41,695 nucleotides of DNA from Catenulispora pinisilvae (GCF_015356865.1 NZ_JAAFZA010000076.1:1-41695), one strand, 5' to 3'; shown: positions 7,684 to 15,701, counted from the stretch's first letter. A program made the numbers and translations. The notes: generated by a model not told the origin, from the sequence alone.

Positions 7684-8214
7684 CTACACGCCTCGGATGC
7701 GACACAAGGTGAGCAGCGCTGCAACGGTGTTCGCCAGTGTGATATCGCCGGCAGCGATGAGGTCTGGGATTTTCGCGAGCGACACCCACTCGATCGCATC
7801 GCTCTCGAAAGCATCGACCGGATCGCCGATGTGTTCTGCGCTGTCCGCCGAAAAGACGACATGGAGGTTGTCGGACAGCCCCGGGTTCGGCACCAAGCTG
7901 AGCAGAGGAGTGAGCGGTCCGGGTCTCCAGCCTGTCTCTTCCTCAGCCTCTCGTGCTGCGGCCTCGGCCAGCGACTCGCCTTCTTCCACGCCCCCGGAGG
8001 GCAGCTCCCAGCCGTACTGGTCGGTGATGAAGCGGTGCCGCCATAGCATCAGGACTCGGTCCTGGTCGTCGATCATGGCGCACAAAGCGACGGGAGGCTG
8101 CCGCAGTACGTAGTGGTCGAGGTGTGTGCCGTCGGGAAGCTCGACGTCGGCGAGGTTGAGCTTGAACCACTTGCAGTGGTGGACAGGCTTCTCGCCGAGG
8201 TTCTTCCAGCGCAT
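7684..8214 (-). CDS. NUDIX hydrolase
   Basis: Hydrolase of the NUDIX family, 176 residues from the ATG at 8214; it would cleave a nucleoside diphosphate linked to some moiety, using Mg2+. The NUDIX box is complete: G-G-V-E-E-G-E-S-L-A-E-A-A-A-R-E-A-E-E-E-T-G-W, fitting GX5EX7REUXEEXGU. The upstream part (D-D-Q-D-R-V-L-M-L-W-R-H-R, Y-G-W-E-L-P-S-G-G) is the usual first strand region, close to the ADP-ribose/ADP-sugar pyrophosphatase type. A longer frame up to 8328 would overlap the regulator gene upstream; the segment M-R-W-K-N-L-G-E-K is how homologs normally begin, so I chose 8214. It lies 49 bp downstream of the HTH/TPR regulator on the same strand and is probably co-transcribed with it. 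Substrate unknown. Confidence 0.88.
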   Translation of the reverse strand: MRWKNLGEKPVHHCKWFKLNLADVELPDGTHLDHYVLRQPPVALCAMIDDQDRVLMLWRHRFITDQYGWELPSGGVEEGESLAEAAAREAEEETGWRPGPLTPLLSLVPNPGLSDNLHVVFSADSAEHIGDPVDAFESDAIEWVSLAKIPDLIAAGDITLANTVAALLTLCRIRGV

Positions 8215-8263
8215 GGACCAGGCTCTCGTGTTCGAAGGCGACGGGATCCCAGTATGGCAGTGC

Positions 8264-9604
8264 TCACTCCAGGGGGATGGCGAGTACGTCGTCGATCCTG
8301 GCCACGATATCGCCGAGGCCCGCGGCATTCCCGTAGGCCGACATGTTCTTGCGGAGCTGCCGGAAGCGTTCGAAAAGCCGACGTGATTCCATGCCGTTGG
8401 CCTGGTCCAGCATCGCGGAGGCGGAGTCGACTGCCTGATCGATCCGACCCGACTGAATGGCGATCTTCGTAACGGTCGCGAGGCGGTTCACCCGGCCACG
8501 GGGGTGGGTGCTGGCGGCCACCGCCTCATCGGCGAAGCGGCGTGCCGCCGTGAGATCGCCGAGGCTGGACAGCGCCTCGGCGAACTGAGTTTCCACCAGG
8601 CCCGGCTGGACGTAGCTGGTTTCGGGCGGTTCGTCTACGCGCCGAATTCGTTCGGCCGCGGCCTCGGTCTGGCGCATCGAGGCGTGGGCCTGGCGCAGGT
8701 CGTTTACGCGCGCGAAGGCTTTGGCCTGCATGGCGTAGATGTCGGTGGATAGAGCAGGACTCATGTGTGACCCCGCGGTGCGCAGGCCGGCCTCGGCGAA
8801 GCTGATCGCCTGCCGGTAGTCCCGGCGATGAAGTGCCTGGTTGACCAGAAGGGCGACAACGTACCCGCCGAATCCCCGGTCGCCGGACGCCTTTGCCAGA
8901 CGCAGTGCCTGGTGGAAGTAGCGTTGGGCCAGGCCCTGATAGTCGCTGTCGTAGGTGCAGATCCCGGCGACGGCGACCAGCCCACCGACCGCGCGGTGGA
9001 GGTGCTGGCCGGTGGTGTGGTTGTACGAGCCTCGCAGGAGTGGCGTGACCTCCATCGTCAGGTAGCTGACGATACGTGGACGCACCGTGAGCCCGCCAAC
9101 CCTGCGGTACATCTCCTCATAGTGACCGCGGGCAGTCCGCAGTTGAGTCACGTGGTCGAGGCCGACAACAGCTTGGCCATCGCGGGAGACGTCGATGTCG
9201 TCGAGAGGGCTTTCCCACTCCCAGACCGGTGCGATGGCATCCAGGCCCGTCGCGGGTGCGACCTCGCGGACGTCGTCGCGTTCGTTGTGGTCGGAACGCC
9301 ACAGCGACGGAGCGCGTTCGACGAACACGGCCAAGGGGACGGTGGTTCCGCTGCCGCTGTGGGCAGGCGCCATGCCAATGTCGCCGAGGCCGATGGATCG
9401 GCCGAGCGCGGCCGAAAGCGTTTCACAGATCAGCTGCGGGGCCCGGCCACGAGGGCGTTCGCCGCGGGCCACCCACCGACCGACCGAACGGTGGTCATAG
9501 CTGGTGCTCCCGCCAGACAGGGCGTTCACGCGGGCGGCCAGGCTGGCGCGCTTGATCCCCGCCTCCTCGATCAAGGCGTCCAGCAGCGAGTTCGGGCCGT
9601 TCAC
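8264..9604 (-). CDS. HTH/TPR transcriptional regulator, Streptomyces type
   Basis: Protein of 446 residues with a short N-terminal XRE-like DNA-binding part (L-L-D-A-L-I-E-E-A-G-I-K-R-A-S-L-A-A-R-V-N, then S-V-G-R-W-V-A-R-G) followed by a long all-helical, TPR-like region (for example Y-F-H-Q-A-L-R-L-A, A-I-S-F-A-E-A-G-L, L-T-A-A-R-R-F-A-D-E-A). This architecture is common in Streptomyces regulators of development and antibiotic production, such as the NsdA-like group; I do not claim that identity. The GTG at 9604 is preceded by GGGAG at good distance, better than the TTG at 9628. It is divergent from the STAS gene and the lanthipeptide locus, so it may control them as well as the NUDIX gene. 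Confidence 0.75.
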   Translation of the reverse strand: MNGPNSLLDALIEEAGIKRASLAARVNALSGGSTSYDHRSVGRWVARGERPRGRAPQLICETLSAALGRSIGLGDIGMAPAHSGSGTTVPLAVFVERAPSLWRSDHNERDDVREVAPATGLDAIAPVWEWESPLDDIDVSRDGQAVVGLDHVTQLRTARGHYEEMYRRVGGLTVRPRIVSYLTMEVTPLLRGSYNHTTGQHLHRAVGGLVAVAGICTYDSDYQGLAQRYFHQALRLAKASGDRGFGGYVVALLVNQALHRRDYRQAISFAEAGLRTAGSHMSPALSTDIYAMQAKAFARVNDLRQAHASMRQTEAAAERIRRVDEPPETSYVQPGLVETQFAEALSSLGDLTAARRFADEAVAASTHPRGRVNRLATVTKIAIQSGRIDQAVDSASAMLDQANGMESRRLFERFRQLRKNMSAYGNAAGLGDIVARIDDVLAIPLE

Positions 9605-10026
9605 CGCTACTCCCGTCTCGTCTGCCAACGCTGTGTATCCCCATCCTCAGCACAAGGTAACGGCACTCGTCTCACACCGGGTGTGAATCGACTCACCACC
9701 TCAGAGTTCGATCACACGCTGTCGGTCTAGGTCCGCATCGCTGAAGGTGGACCCGAAGACGAGAGCAGGTCATTCCACGGTCTGGCCTCGGTCTTCTCGG
9801 CTTATCCGATGCCATCCGTTTTCTGAGGGCAGGTGCGCTCGATGGAGCTTTCTGAGATGTGCCAGCGGTGTCCCGGCACCGATCTGCCTACTGGATCTGC
9901 CACCTTCCGGGGGCGGCCTATGTACACCGTGCCGGTTGGTCTTTCCGATGCCGGCACCCGTTCAAGAGGGAAGCACAGGTTGCCCGTGATCTGCTGTCCA
10001 AGGATTCGTAGTGGAGGAACCACGCG
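9605..10026. promoter_or_regulatory. Divergent intergenic region with palindrome TCACACC-G-GGTGTGA
   Basis: About 420 bp separate the regulator (minus) from the STAS gene (plus). A perfect 7-1-7 palindrome lies at 9672-9686, some 70 bp upstream of the regulator start, at a place where an autoregulatory operator would be expected. A half-site-like ATCACACG follows near 9711. The rest holds the promoter region for the STAS gene and its ribosome site GGAGGA; a weak 65-codon frame (9833-10030) overlaps the STAS start but has poor codon bias and is not called. Confidence 0.4.
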
Positions 10027-10419
10027 ATGAGCGGATCAACTCTCGCCGCTGCGTTCACCCTCGACGTACGAGCCGGTCGCTGCGGCATAACAGTCATCGA
10101 GGCATCCGGCGAGCTTGACTTCTACACCGGGCCGATGCTGCGGAGATCTGTCGCAGAGTCCGTAGCAGCGGGCAATGCTTTGGTGGTGCTCGATCTTGAC
10201 GGCTTGGATTTTCTCGACTCGACGGGACTGAGCGTGCTCGTCAAAGGGCTCAAGGTATGCCGGGCAGCCGGCGGCGCCATCGCCATCGCGCGTCTGCCCC
10301 GAAGGCCCGAGCACACGTTGCAAGCGGCGGGCGTATTGAAGCTCTTCGACCTCTACGACACGGTCGACGCTGCTGAAAACGCCATGGCGTCGCCAAGCGG
10401 AGCTGGGCCGTCGAGATGA
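10027..10419 (+). CDS. STAS-domain anti-sigma factor antagonist
   Basis: Single STAS domain, 130 residues, the size of SpoIIAA/RsbV proteins. These bind an RsbW-type kinase and free a sigma factor; phosphorylation of one serine switches them off. The site is visible: D-F-L-D-S-T-G-L-S-V-L-V, with Ser65 in the D-S-T-G loop. Preceding strand A-L-V-V-L-D-L-D-G-L-D is the usual STAS core. It has a strong ribosome site (GGAGGA). Two RsbW-like ATPase genes are in this window (15213 and 38661); the one within the lanthipeptide locus carries a stop codon. A partnership is plausible but not shown by sequence. Confidence 0.85.
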   Translation: MSGSTLAAAFTLDVRAGRCGITVIEASGELDFYTGPMLRRSVAESVAAGNALVVLDLDGLDFLDSTGLSVLVKGLKVCRAAGGAIAIARLPRRPEHTLQAAGVLKLFDLYDTVDAAENAMASPSGAGPSR

Positions 10420-10583
10420 AGACCGCCGTCGGGCCGGCCTGGGGCGCCCGGCCCGATGGTGCAACAACTCCTTCCGGGTTTGAGCGCCGGGAGGGGACGG
10501 CCTGCCGCGCGGGGTCGCACCAACCCCCAGGTATTCCCCCAGCGGTGTCCCGCGCGGCAGGTAATCAAGAGTGGAGGAAACGA

Positions 10584-10682
10584 GTGAAGATCTACGTTTG
10601 TGCTGTCGCCCCAGCTGAGCGGTGGACCGCGCGGTCTCGGCGTGTCCGACTGCTTGGATGCGAAGTCCCGGCGGGGTCGTGA
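10584..10682 (+). CDS. Possible 32-residue peptide with strong ribosome site
   Basis: A GTG at 10584 is preceded by GGAGGAAACGA, one of the best Shine-Dalgarno sites here. The frame codes for a basic peptide (start V-K-I-Y-V-C-A-V-A-P, then many Arg) and stops with a TGA that overlaps the ATG of the next gene (TGATG). This layout suggests a translated leader peptide or a small gene coupled to the downstream ORF. No family is recognised. It may also be just the translation-enhancing start of the next gene. Confidence 0.4.
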   Translation: MKIYVCAVAPAERWTARSRRVRLLGCEVPAGS

Positions 10683-10888
10683 TGGACCACAACGAGTACG
10701 AACGCCCCGACTCCCGTCGACGCGCCGAGGACTGGATCGTCGTTGACGTGTACGGCTGTGAAGCCGGCCGGCACTGTGTCCAGGCCACGCCTGAACAGCG
10801 CATCGCGTTCGAGAAGATGATCGCCTACCGCGCCGCCATGCTGCCGGTGACCGCTGCGGAGCGGGAAGGACTGCCGCTTCATCGCTGA
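10682..10888 (+). CDS. Small hypothetical protein of the lanthipeptide locus
   Basis: Sixty-eight residues from the ATG at 10682. Good G/C at third positions supports coding. Two cysteines (Y-G-C-E-A-G-R-H-C-V) and a helical C-terminal half (P-E-Q-R-I-A-F-E-K-M-I-A-Y-R-A-A) are visible, but no domain is recognised. It starts coupled to the preceding 32-codon frame and lies upstream of the lanthipeptide precursor on the same strand. A regulator or accessory role is possible only by position. Confidence 0.5.
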   Translation: MDHNEYERPDSRRRAEDWIVVDVYGCEAGRHCVQATPEQRIAFEKMIAYRAAMLPVTAAEREGLPLHR

Positions 10889-10900
10889 GGGTCGCTGGCT

Positions 10901-11080
10901 ATGACGCTGCACGTCGACCACGCGGCTGCCGAGACCCTCGCTGGCTTCCCCATCAAGCTGCGGGTCGCACGCGAGGAAGCCGGGCTTTCCCAAGCTGAGA
11001 TCGGACCTCTATCTCTCGTGCGGCGATTCCCGCAGCACGGGCGCACCACCGACAACCAGAAAAGGAGCACACCGCAATGA
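10901..11080 (+). CDS. Short ORF with XRE-like start, probably a remnant
   Basis: A 59-codon frame from ATG 10901 begins with a helix-turn-helix-like piece (L-R-V-A-R-E-E-A-G-L-S-Q-A-E-I-G), exactly the first half of an XRE DNA-binding domain, then loses the pattern (S-L-V-R-R-F-P-Q-H-G). It overlaps the start of the FxLD precursor by ATGA, and the precursor's ribosome site AAAAGGAG lies within it. I read it as a truncated regulator gene that now acts at most as an upstream coupled ORF for the precursor. Confidence 0.4.
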   Translation: MTLHVDHAAAETLAGFPIKLRVAREEAGLSQAEIGPLSLVRRFPQHGRTTDNQKRSTPQ

Positions 11081-11265
11081 CTGCATCTACCGAAACCATC
11101 GAGCGGCCCGCTGTCGCCGCCTCCGCCGCCGACTCGGAGAGCCCGTTCGCCAGCCTGGACATCACGTTCCTGGAGAACGGACCGTCGGCGGCCCTGCTGG
11201 TCGCCTCGACCGACGACAACTGCGGCAGCTCGTGCCCCAACGCCTGCACGACCTCGTCCAGCTGA
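11077..11265 (+). CDS. FxLD-family lanthipeptide precursor
   Basis: Ribosomal precursor peptide, 62 residues, recognised by the modification enzymes coded just downstream. The N-terminal part is an acidic leader; residues 24-31 read F-A-S-L-D-I-T-F, the family signature region. The end, T-D-D-N-C-G-S-S-C-P-N-A-C-T-T-S-S-S, is the core, with Cys49, Cys53 and Cys57 able to pair with dehydrated Ser/Thr to make thioether rings. In the family the signature is usually F-x-L-D; here one residue more separates F24 from L27-D28. The ribosome site AAAAGGAG is strong, fitting high expression. The lanB gene follows after 66 bp. Ring pattern and leader cleavage site are not visible from sequence. Confidence 0.88.
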   Translation: MTASTETIERPAVAASAADSESPFASLDITFLENGPSAALLVASTDDNCGSSCPNACTTSSS

Positions 11266-11331
11266 CAACCCTCTGCGGGCCGTACCAGCACGGTGCGGCC
11301 CGCGCCGCCGCCGCTATGGAAGGAGACACCG

Positions 11332-13524
11332 ATGCCCTCACCGCGCCTGTACCGCAGCGCCAACCCTGTGATGCTGCGGGCCGCTGCGCGCGCTGTGGTG
11401 CCGCTCCCGTCGTGGCCGGTCGTGCCGGAAGCGCAGCCTGACGTCACCGTGGACCAGTGGCGCGCCTGGCTGGCCGAGGTATGGTCCGACCCGGCGACTG
11501 CTGAAGCCGTCCAGTACGCCAGCCCTGTGCTGGCCGAGCGGGTCCAGGCCGCGGTCAGCGGAGCCGCGCTCTCCGCCAAACGTGCGCGCCGGGCGGCGCT
11601 TTCACTGGCCGGGTATGCCGTGCGCGCTAGCTCTCGCGCAACTCCTTTCGGGACGTTCGCCGGCGTGAACACAGCAGCGTTCGGCCCTGTCACCGACGTG
11701 CGGGTAGGCCTGCGGCACCGTGTCGAGGGCCGGGTAGACCCGGTTTTCCTCCAAGCGGCAATCACGAAGCTGGAGTCGGATCACACCCTGATGTCTGAGG
11801 TGAGAGTCTGCGCCAACACGCTGTGCCGCGTTCGCGACGGCCGCCTTATTACCCCGGCGTCGGGTACCTCGGAGTTCTCCCTTCGGCTCACTGACTTCCT
11901 TGAACTCGTCCTGGAGGCTGCCGCTTCCCCACTCACCTGCGGTGAGTTGGCAGGCAAGCTGGCGGCACAGTTCCCAACAGCCACCGCTGAACACACCGGC
12001 AAGCTCCTGGAAGACCTTCTGCATCACCGGGTCTTGGTCTCCGAGCTGCACGCTCCAGCGACCGACTCAGATCCGCTGGGCCACCTGCTGGCCGTGCTCG
12101 CCGCAGCGGGGGCTGACTGTTCGGCGTCTACCTCGGCGCTGTTGGACAACCTGGAAGTGGTGCACCAAGCCATCGCAGGCATTACCGACGCCCAGAACGC
12201 CGACGAACGCGGCCGGCTTTGCCGAACTGCCCAACGTGCGATGACCCGCGCGATCCCGGAGACCGGAGGGCATCCGGGCGTCGATCTGAAAGTAGACGTC
12301 CATGTAGCCCTTCCCGCAGCGGTCGCCTCCGAGATCGAGGCCGCCGCGACCTTGCTGACACGCCTGGCCGTCTATCCTGCGGGAACACCGGCGTGGGCGA
12401 GGTACACGAATGCGTTCGCCGACCGCTACGGCGAGGGCGTCTTGGTTGGCGTACCAGAGCTGACCGATCCCGACACCGGCCTGGGCTTTCCGGTCGAGAC
12501 GGCACCGGCTACCTCAGACCGCGATCGCGCTCTGTTGGCCCTGGCTGGCGCGGCAGCGCTGGAGGGCACGCGCAGGATCAAACTCACCGCAGACCTCGTC
12601 AACACCCTCGAAACCGCGGCGGGAGGACCAGCTGGCCGAATCGGCCCGCACCTGGAGATGTGCGTCCAGGTCCTCGCCGCCTCAGCGGAAGCGGTAGACC
12701 GCGGCCAGTTCCGCATCCGGGTTCTGACCGCCTCCCGTGCAGTCGGGGCGATGGCCGGCCGATTCCTGCCGCTGCTCGGGCACAACGACCGCCTGCGGTT
12801 CACGCTGCTGTACGGGAGCCTGCCAACAGTGCAGGACGGCTCGACTGTCGCACAGCTGTCGTTCCATCCAGCCCGCATCGCGGCCGACTCGATGACCCGC
12901 ACCGTGCCGATCCTTCCGGCCGTCATCAGCATCGGCGAACACCGCCCCACCAGCGGCGTGCTGCGGCCCAAAGACCTAGCAGTCGGGCTGCGCGACGGCA
13001 GGCTGTTTCTGGCCTGCCGCGTGACGGGACAGGTCGTTGAGCCGTTGGCGGCGACTGCGCTTAACCTTCGCATGCCCATCCACACTGCACCGCTGGCCAG
13101 GTTCCTCGCCGAGATCGCGCGGTCTGGATGTGCACAAGTCACCGGATTCGACTGGGGTGCAGCGCTCGCGCTGCCATTTACTCCCGAGCTTCACGTCGGG
13201 CGTACGACCCTGATCCCGGCCCGCTGGCGGATCGAAGCAACCGAGCTTCCCGGAAGGCAGGCAAGCCTGACGCATTGGACGCGCGAGCTGCACGCTCTGC
13301 TCAACCGTCGCCGCGCACCGTTGAACCTGGTGCTCGCCGAGGCCGACCAGCACCTCCTGCTCGACCTGGAAACTGGTGTCCACTCAGCGCTGCTTCGCCA
13401 AGCGGTTCACCGTGCTAGCCGTGCCACGCTCCTCGATGCGCCGCCTCCGGACGGCAACGGGTGGATCGGTGGTCTGGCCCACGCTCTGCTGGCTCCCATG
13501 ATCGCGACGGCGGGCCGATCGTGA
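11332..13524 (+). CDS. Lantibiotic dehydratase, glutamylation part (split LanB)
   Basis: Class I lanthipeptide dehydratase, 730 residues. LanB uses glutamyl-tRNA to glutamylate Ser/Thr of the precursor. The sequence shows the SpaB N-terminal region: L-Y-R-S-A-N-P-V-M-L-R-A, then R-A-A-L-S-L-A-G-Y-A-V-R-A-S-S-R-A-T-P-F-G-T-F-A-G-V, and H-P-A-R-I-A-A-D-S. The C-terminal elimination domain found in full-length LanB (about 1000 residues) is absent and is instead at the N-terminus of the FxLD methyltransferase at 17033. The start at 11332 has AAGGAGA upstream; a longer frame from 11293 has none. The stop overlaps the GTG of lanC (GTGA). Confidence 0.9.
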   Translation: MPSPRLYRSANPVMLRAAARAVVPLPSWPVVPEAQPDVTVDQWRAWLAEVWSDPATAEAVQYASPVLAERVQAAVSGAALSAKRARRAALSLAGYAVRASSRATPFGTFAGVNTAAFGPVTDVRVGLRHRVEGRVDPVFLQAAITKLESDHTLMSEVRVCANTLCRVRDGRLITPASGTSEFSLRLTDFLELVLEAAASPLTCGELAGKLAAQFPTATAEHTGKLLEDLLHHRVLVSELHAPATDSDPLGHLLAVLAAAGADCSASTSALLDNLEVVHQAIAGITDAQNADERGRLCRTAQRAMTRAIPETGGHPGVDLKVDVHVALPAAVASEIEAAATLLTRLAVYPAGTPAWARYTNAFADRYGEGVLVGVPELTDPDTGLGFPVETAPATSDRDRALLALAGAAALEGTRRIKLTADLVNTLETAAGGPAGRIGPHLEMCVQVLAASAEAVDRGQFRIRVLTASRAVGAMAGRFLPLLGHNDRLRFTLLYGSLPTVQDGSTVAQLSFHPARIAADSMTRTVPILPAVISIGEHRPTSGVLRPKDLAVGLRDGRLFLACRVTGQVVEPLAATALNLRMPIHTAPLARFLAEIARSGCAQVTGFDWGAALALPFTPELHVGRTTLIPARWRIEATELPGRQASLTHWTRELHALLNRRRAPLNLVLAEADQHLLLDLETGVHSALLRQAVHRASRATLLDAPPPDGNGWIGGLAHALLAPMIATAGRS

Positions 13525-14624
13525 GCGGCGGCGAGGCCCGGCAGTGGCCGGGACAGTCGCTGGCCGAAGGCGCGGCCGGAATCGCGCTGCTGCACCTGGA
13601 GCTCGGCGACTTCGACCGCGCCAGGGTCCTTATCGACCGTGCAGTGTCCGGTGGAGTCAGTACCGGCGCCAACGCCAGTCTGTTCTATGGCGCACCGGCC
13701 TTGGAGTTCGTCTTGTCAGCCGCCGCCGGCCGTGGCCTTGACGTACCGATCCTGAGAATGGTTCAAAACGCCACCGACCGCATCGTCGCCGCGCGCCTCG
13801 ATGCAGCGGCAGACCGCCGGTCCCGCGGCGAGCTACCAAACCTCGCAGAGTTCGACCTCATCAGGGGCCTAACCGGGCTCGGCGCACTACTGCTGCGACG
13901 CGGACCGGACACCCCTCAACTCGCGAACGTTATTTCCTATCTGGTCGAACTGACGCTCCCGGTCCACGAAGCAGGCGAGGAACTGCCGGGCTGGTGGGCT
14001 CCCACAGGCCCGAACGGGAAGCTTTCAGACGATTTCCCGGGAGGGCACGGCAACAATGGCATGGCCCATGGGGTGGCTGGGCCGCTGGCGCTTCTCGCGC
14101 TGGCTATGCGTGCCGGGGCCGAGGTCAACGGGCACCGTGAGGCCATCGAACGCATCACTGCCTGGCTGGCTACCTGGCAGTGCCCGTACTGGGTCACTCG
14201 CGAGCAGATCCGCACTCGGGAGATCATTACCGCGCCGGCACGGCCGTCTTGGTGCTACGGAGCGCTGGGCATGGCTCGGGCCGAGCAGCTTGCGGCGTTG
14301 GCCCTCGGCGATCGTACTTCCGCTGCGGCGGCCGAGAACGCGGCCTACGCAGCCCTGACCGACCGGCGCGTTCGCGACCTGACTGGCGACGGCTCGCTGT
14401 GCCACGGATGGGCAGGACTGATTACCACCGCTGCGGCGATCGCTCAGGACTGTCCGGGACCTGCGCATCTGGCCGAGCTCATCGCCTTGCTCGCCGAAGA
14501 ACCATCCGCCGCCGACGAGGCAAAGGACGGATTCCTGGAGGGCAGCGCTGGAACTGCGCTGGCCTTGCACCGCTTGAGCAACGCACCGGCCACCGCGTGG
14601 ACGCGCGCACTGCTGATCGACTGA
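13521..14624 (+). CDS. LanC-like lanthionine synthetase (cyclase)
   Basis: Zinc enzyme that adds cysteine thiols to dehydro-residues, closing the lanthionine rings. From GTG 13521 it has 367 residues, somewhat short for LanC (about 400). Zinc ligands are visible: Cys245 in W-C-Y-G, Cys294 and His295 in L-C-H-G. The catalytic-region histidine is in M-A-H-G-V-A-G (His183). Repeats of the alpha-toroid appear as S-L-A-E-G-A-A-G-I-A-L-L, L-I-R-G-L-T-G-L-G-A and G-F-L-E-G-S-A-G-T-A-L-A-L. The start overlaps the lanB stop, so the two are coupled. Its 3' end and the following bases reappear, diverged, at 16951-17080. Confidence 0.92.
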   Translation: MSGGEARQWPGQSLAEGAAGIALLHLELGDFDRARVLIDRAVSGGVSTGANASLFYGAPALEFVLSAAAGRGLDVPILRMVQNATDRIVAARLDAAADRRSRGELPNLAEFDLIRGLTGLGALLLRRGPDTPQLANVISYLVELTLPVHEAGEELPGWWAPTGPNGKLSDDFPGGHGNNGMAHGVAGPLALLALAMRAGAEVNGHREAIERITAWLATWQCPYWVTREQIRTREIITAPARPSWCYGALGMARAEQLAALALGDRTSAAAAENAAYAALTDRRVRDLTGDGSLCHGWAGLITTAAAIAQDCPGPAHLAELIALLAEEPSAADEAKDGFLEGSAGTALALHRLSNAPATAWTRALLID

Positions 14625-14694
14625 CCCACCGCACAAGGGAGAACCAATGAATACAAACACCAGGAAATACGCGACCGTCACGCTCGGCGCGCAC
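14559..14694 (+). repeat. Duplicated lanC/methyltransferase junction, copy A
   Basis: This segment covers the last lanC codons, the gap with GGGAGAACC, and the first codons of a SpaB-C-type gene. It aligns by eye over its whole length with 16951-17080, at roughly three of four positions, with small gaps. Such a long match in the same order means both derive from one lanC/methyltransferase junction. Confidence 0.7.
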
Positions 14695-14826
14695 GTCCTG
14701 ACTCCGGTCACGATAGTTTCCATATCCGACGAGCGGTATCAGCCCGAATCGTTCGAATCCGCAGTCGTGATGCGGGATGCCGAACGCGGTTCCAAAGAGC
14801 AGATGCCGTCAGCGGGTGTGGCATGA
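14647..14826 (+). pseudogene. 5' stump of a SpaB-C/FxLD methyltransferase gene
   Basis: The frame begins M-N-T-N-T-R-K-Y-A-T-V-T-L-G-A-H-V-L-T, nearly the same as the start of the real methyltransferase (W-K-H-A-T-V-T-L-G-A-Y-G-L-T). After about 20 codons similarity ends and the frame runs on to a TGA at 14824-14826, giving 59 codons. The stop overlaps the ATG of the next gene (ATGA). So the start of a methyltransferase gene was left here when the following block was joined to it. It may now serve as a translated leader for the downstream gene. Confidence 0.6.
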
Positions 14827-15209
14827 GGCGCCTCGAGGACGTCAGCGCGTTTCTGGCCCAGCACAGCGGCGCGCGGGCGATCGGCCAGGTGCCGGCAATG
14901 TTCGGCACCGTCGTGACCGCAGCCGAGGAGGAGTTCCAGCAGCGCCTGCTGGACGCTGGCCATTCGAGCAGCTACCAGGCGCTACTGGGGCTGGCGGTGA
15001 CGGTGACCTTCGACACCGGTGGCGAGGCGCAGCGCGATCAGGGCGAGTGGCTCGGCTACCACCGGGGCCTTCAGACCTCGCTCGCCTGCCTGGTGATGCA
15101 CGAGACCGGCTGCAACCCGCGCGAGGCCGGGCTGCTCGTGGTGCAGCACACCGAGAAGTTGATCCGATGCCGGTGGACCACCGAACGGCCCGCTGAAGAT
15201 GGTGGGTGA
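14823..15209 (+). CDS. Hypothetical protein, first gene of the inserted block
   Basis: A protein of 128 residues, soluble and mostly helical (for example V-S-A-F-L-A-Q-H-S-G-A-R-A-I, A-A-E-E-E-F-Q-Q-R-L-L). I do not recognise a family. G/C at third positions is high, so it is a real gene. It is joined to the methyltransferase stump by ATGA and followed by the RsbW-like gene after 3 bp. Its position with an anti-sigma-like ATPase and two HTH proteins suggests a regulatory operon. Confidence 0.55.
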   Translation: MRRLEDVSAFLAQHSGARAIGQVPAMFGTVVTAAEEEFQQRLLDAGHSSSYQALLGLAVTVTFDTGGEAQRDQGEWLGYHRGLQTSLACLVMHETGCNPREAGLLVVQHTEKLIRCRWTTERPAEDGG

Positions 15210-15212
15210 GAC

Positions 15213-15701
15213 ATGGACATCTGGTCGAAGGAGTTCGCCGGCCGGCCCGAATGCCTGGTGGAGGCGCGGCGATTCACCGTTGCCGTGCTCGGTGAAGGCG
15301 ACGGGGCGCATACCGTCGTGCTGGTCGCGGACGAGTTGGCCGGCAATGCGATCAAGCACACCGCCAGTGGCGAACCCGGAGGGGAGTTCGTCCTGCGGCT
15401 GGCGCGGTTCGGTGACCGTTGCCGGGTCCGGGTCGACGACCAGGGCGGGCCCACGTCGCCCGTCCTGTGCAGTGCCGGTGTTGAAGACGAGGCCGGTCGT
15501 GGTCTGACGCTTGTCAATAGCCTGTCTTTCGGGTGAGGTGTCGACGGTGATGAGAGGGCCCGCTCGGTGTGGGCCGACATCGCCTTCGACGAGACCTCCG
15601 CGATACCCGAGCCCGAGTCCGGCGGCGCGGTCGCCGGTCCCCCATCTCCAGCGAGTGCGCAACGAAAGGCTGGCGAAACGATGGACGACGGGAAGCGTTG
15701 A
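15213..15701 (+). pseudogene. RsbW-like ATP-binding protein with in-frame TGA
   Basis: Small HATPase of the anti-sigma/RsbW group. N box: V-L-V-A-D-E-L-A-G-N-A-I-K-H-T; G1: V-D-D-Q-G-G-P; G2: A-G-R-G-L-T-L-V-N. The frame stops at TGA 15534-15536 after N-S-L-S-F-G. Read past that single stop, it goes on with G-V-D-G-D-E-R-A-R-S-V-W-A-D-I-A-F-D-E, the normal end of this family, where a Trp stands at the stop position (TGG to TGA is one base). The extended frame ends at TGA 15699-15701, overlapping the ATG of the next gene (TGATG), as expected of the original gene. So this is one gene with a nonsense change, a sequencing error, or a read-through site. The truncated form (107 residues) lacks the last strand. 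Confidence 0.7.

Noticed and set aside
7484-7789. N-terminal extension of the Mom-like frame (about 100 codons)
   Set aside because: The Arg/Ser-rich extension overlaps the NUDIX 3' end and is unlike the family; the gene more likely starts at 7483.
9833-10030. 65-codon frame overlapping the STAS start by ATGA, with C-Q-R-C and C-C
   Set aside because: Third-position G/C is clearly lower than in real genes here and there is no ribosome site; overlap is probably chance.
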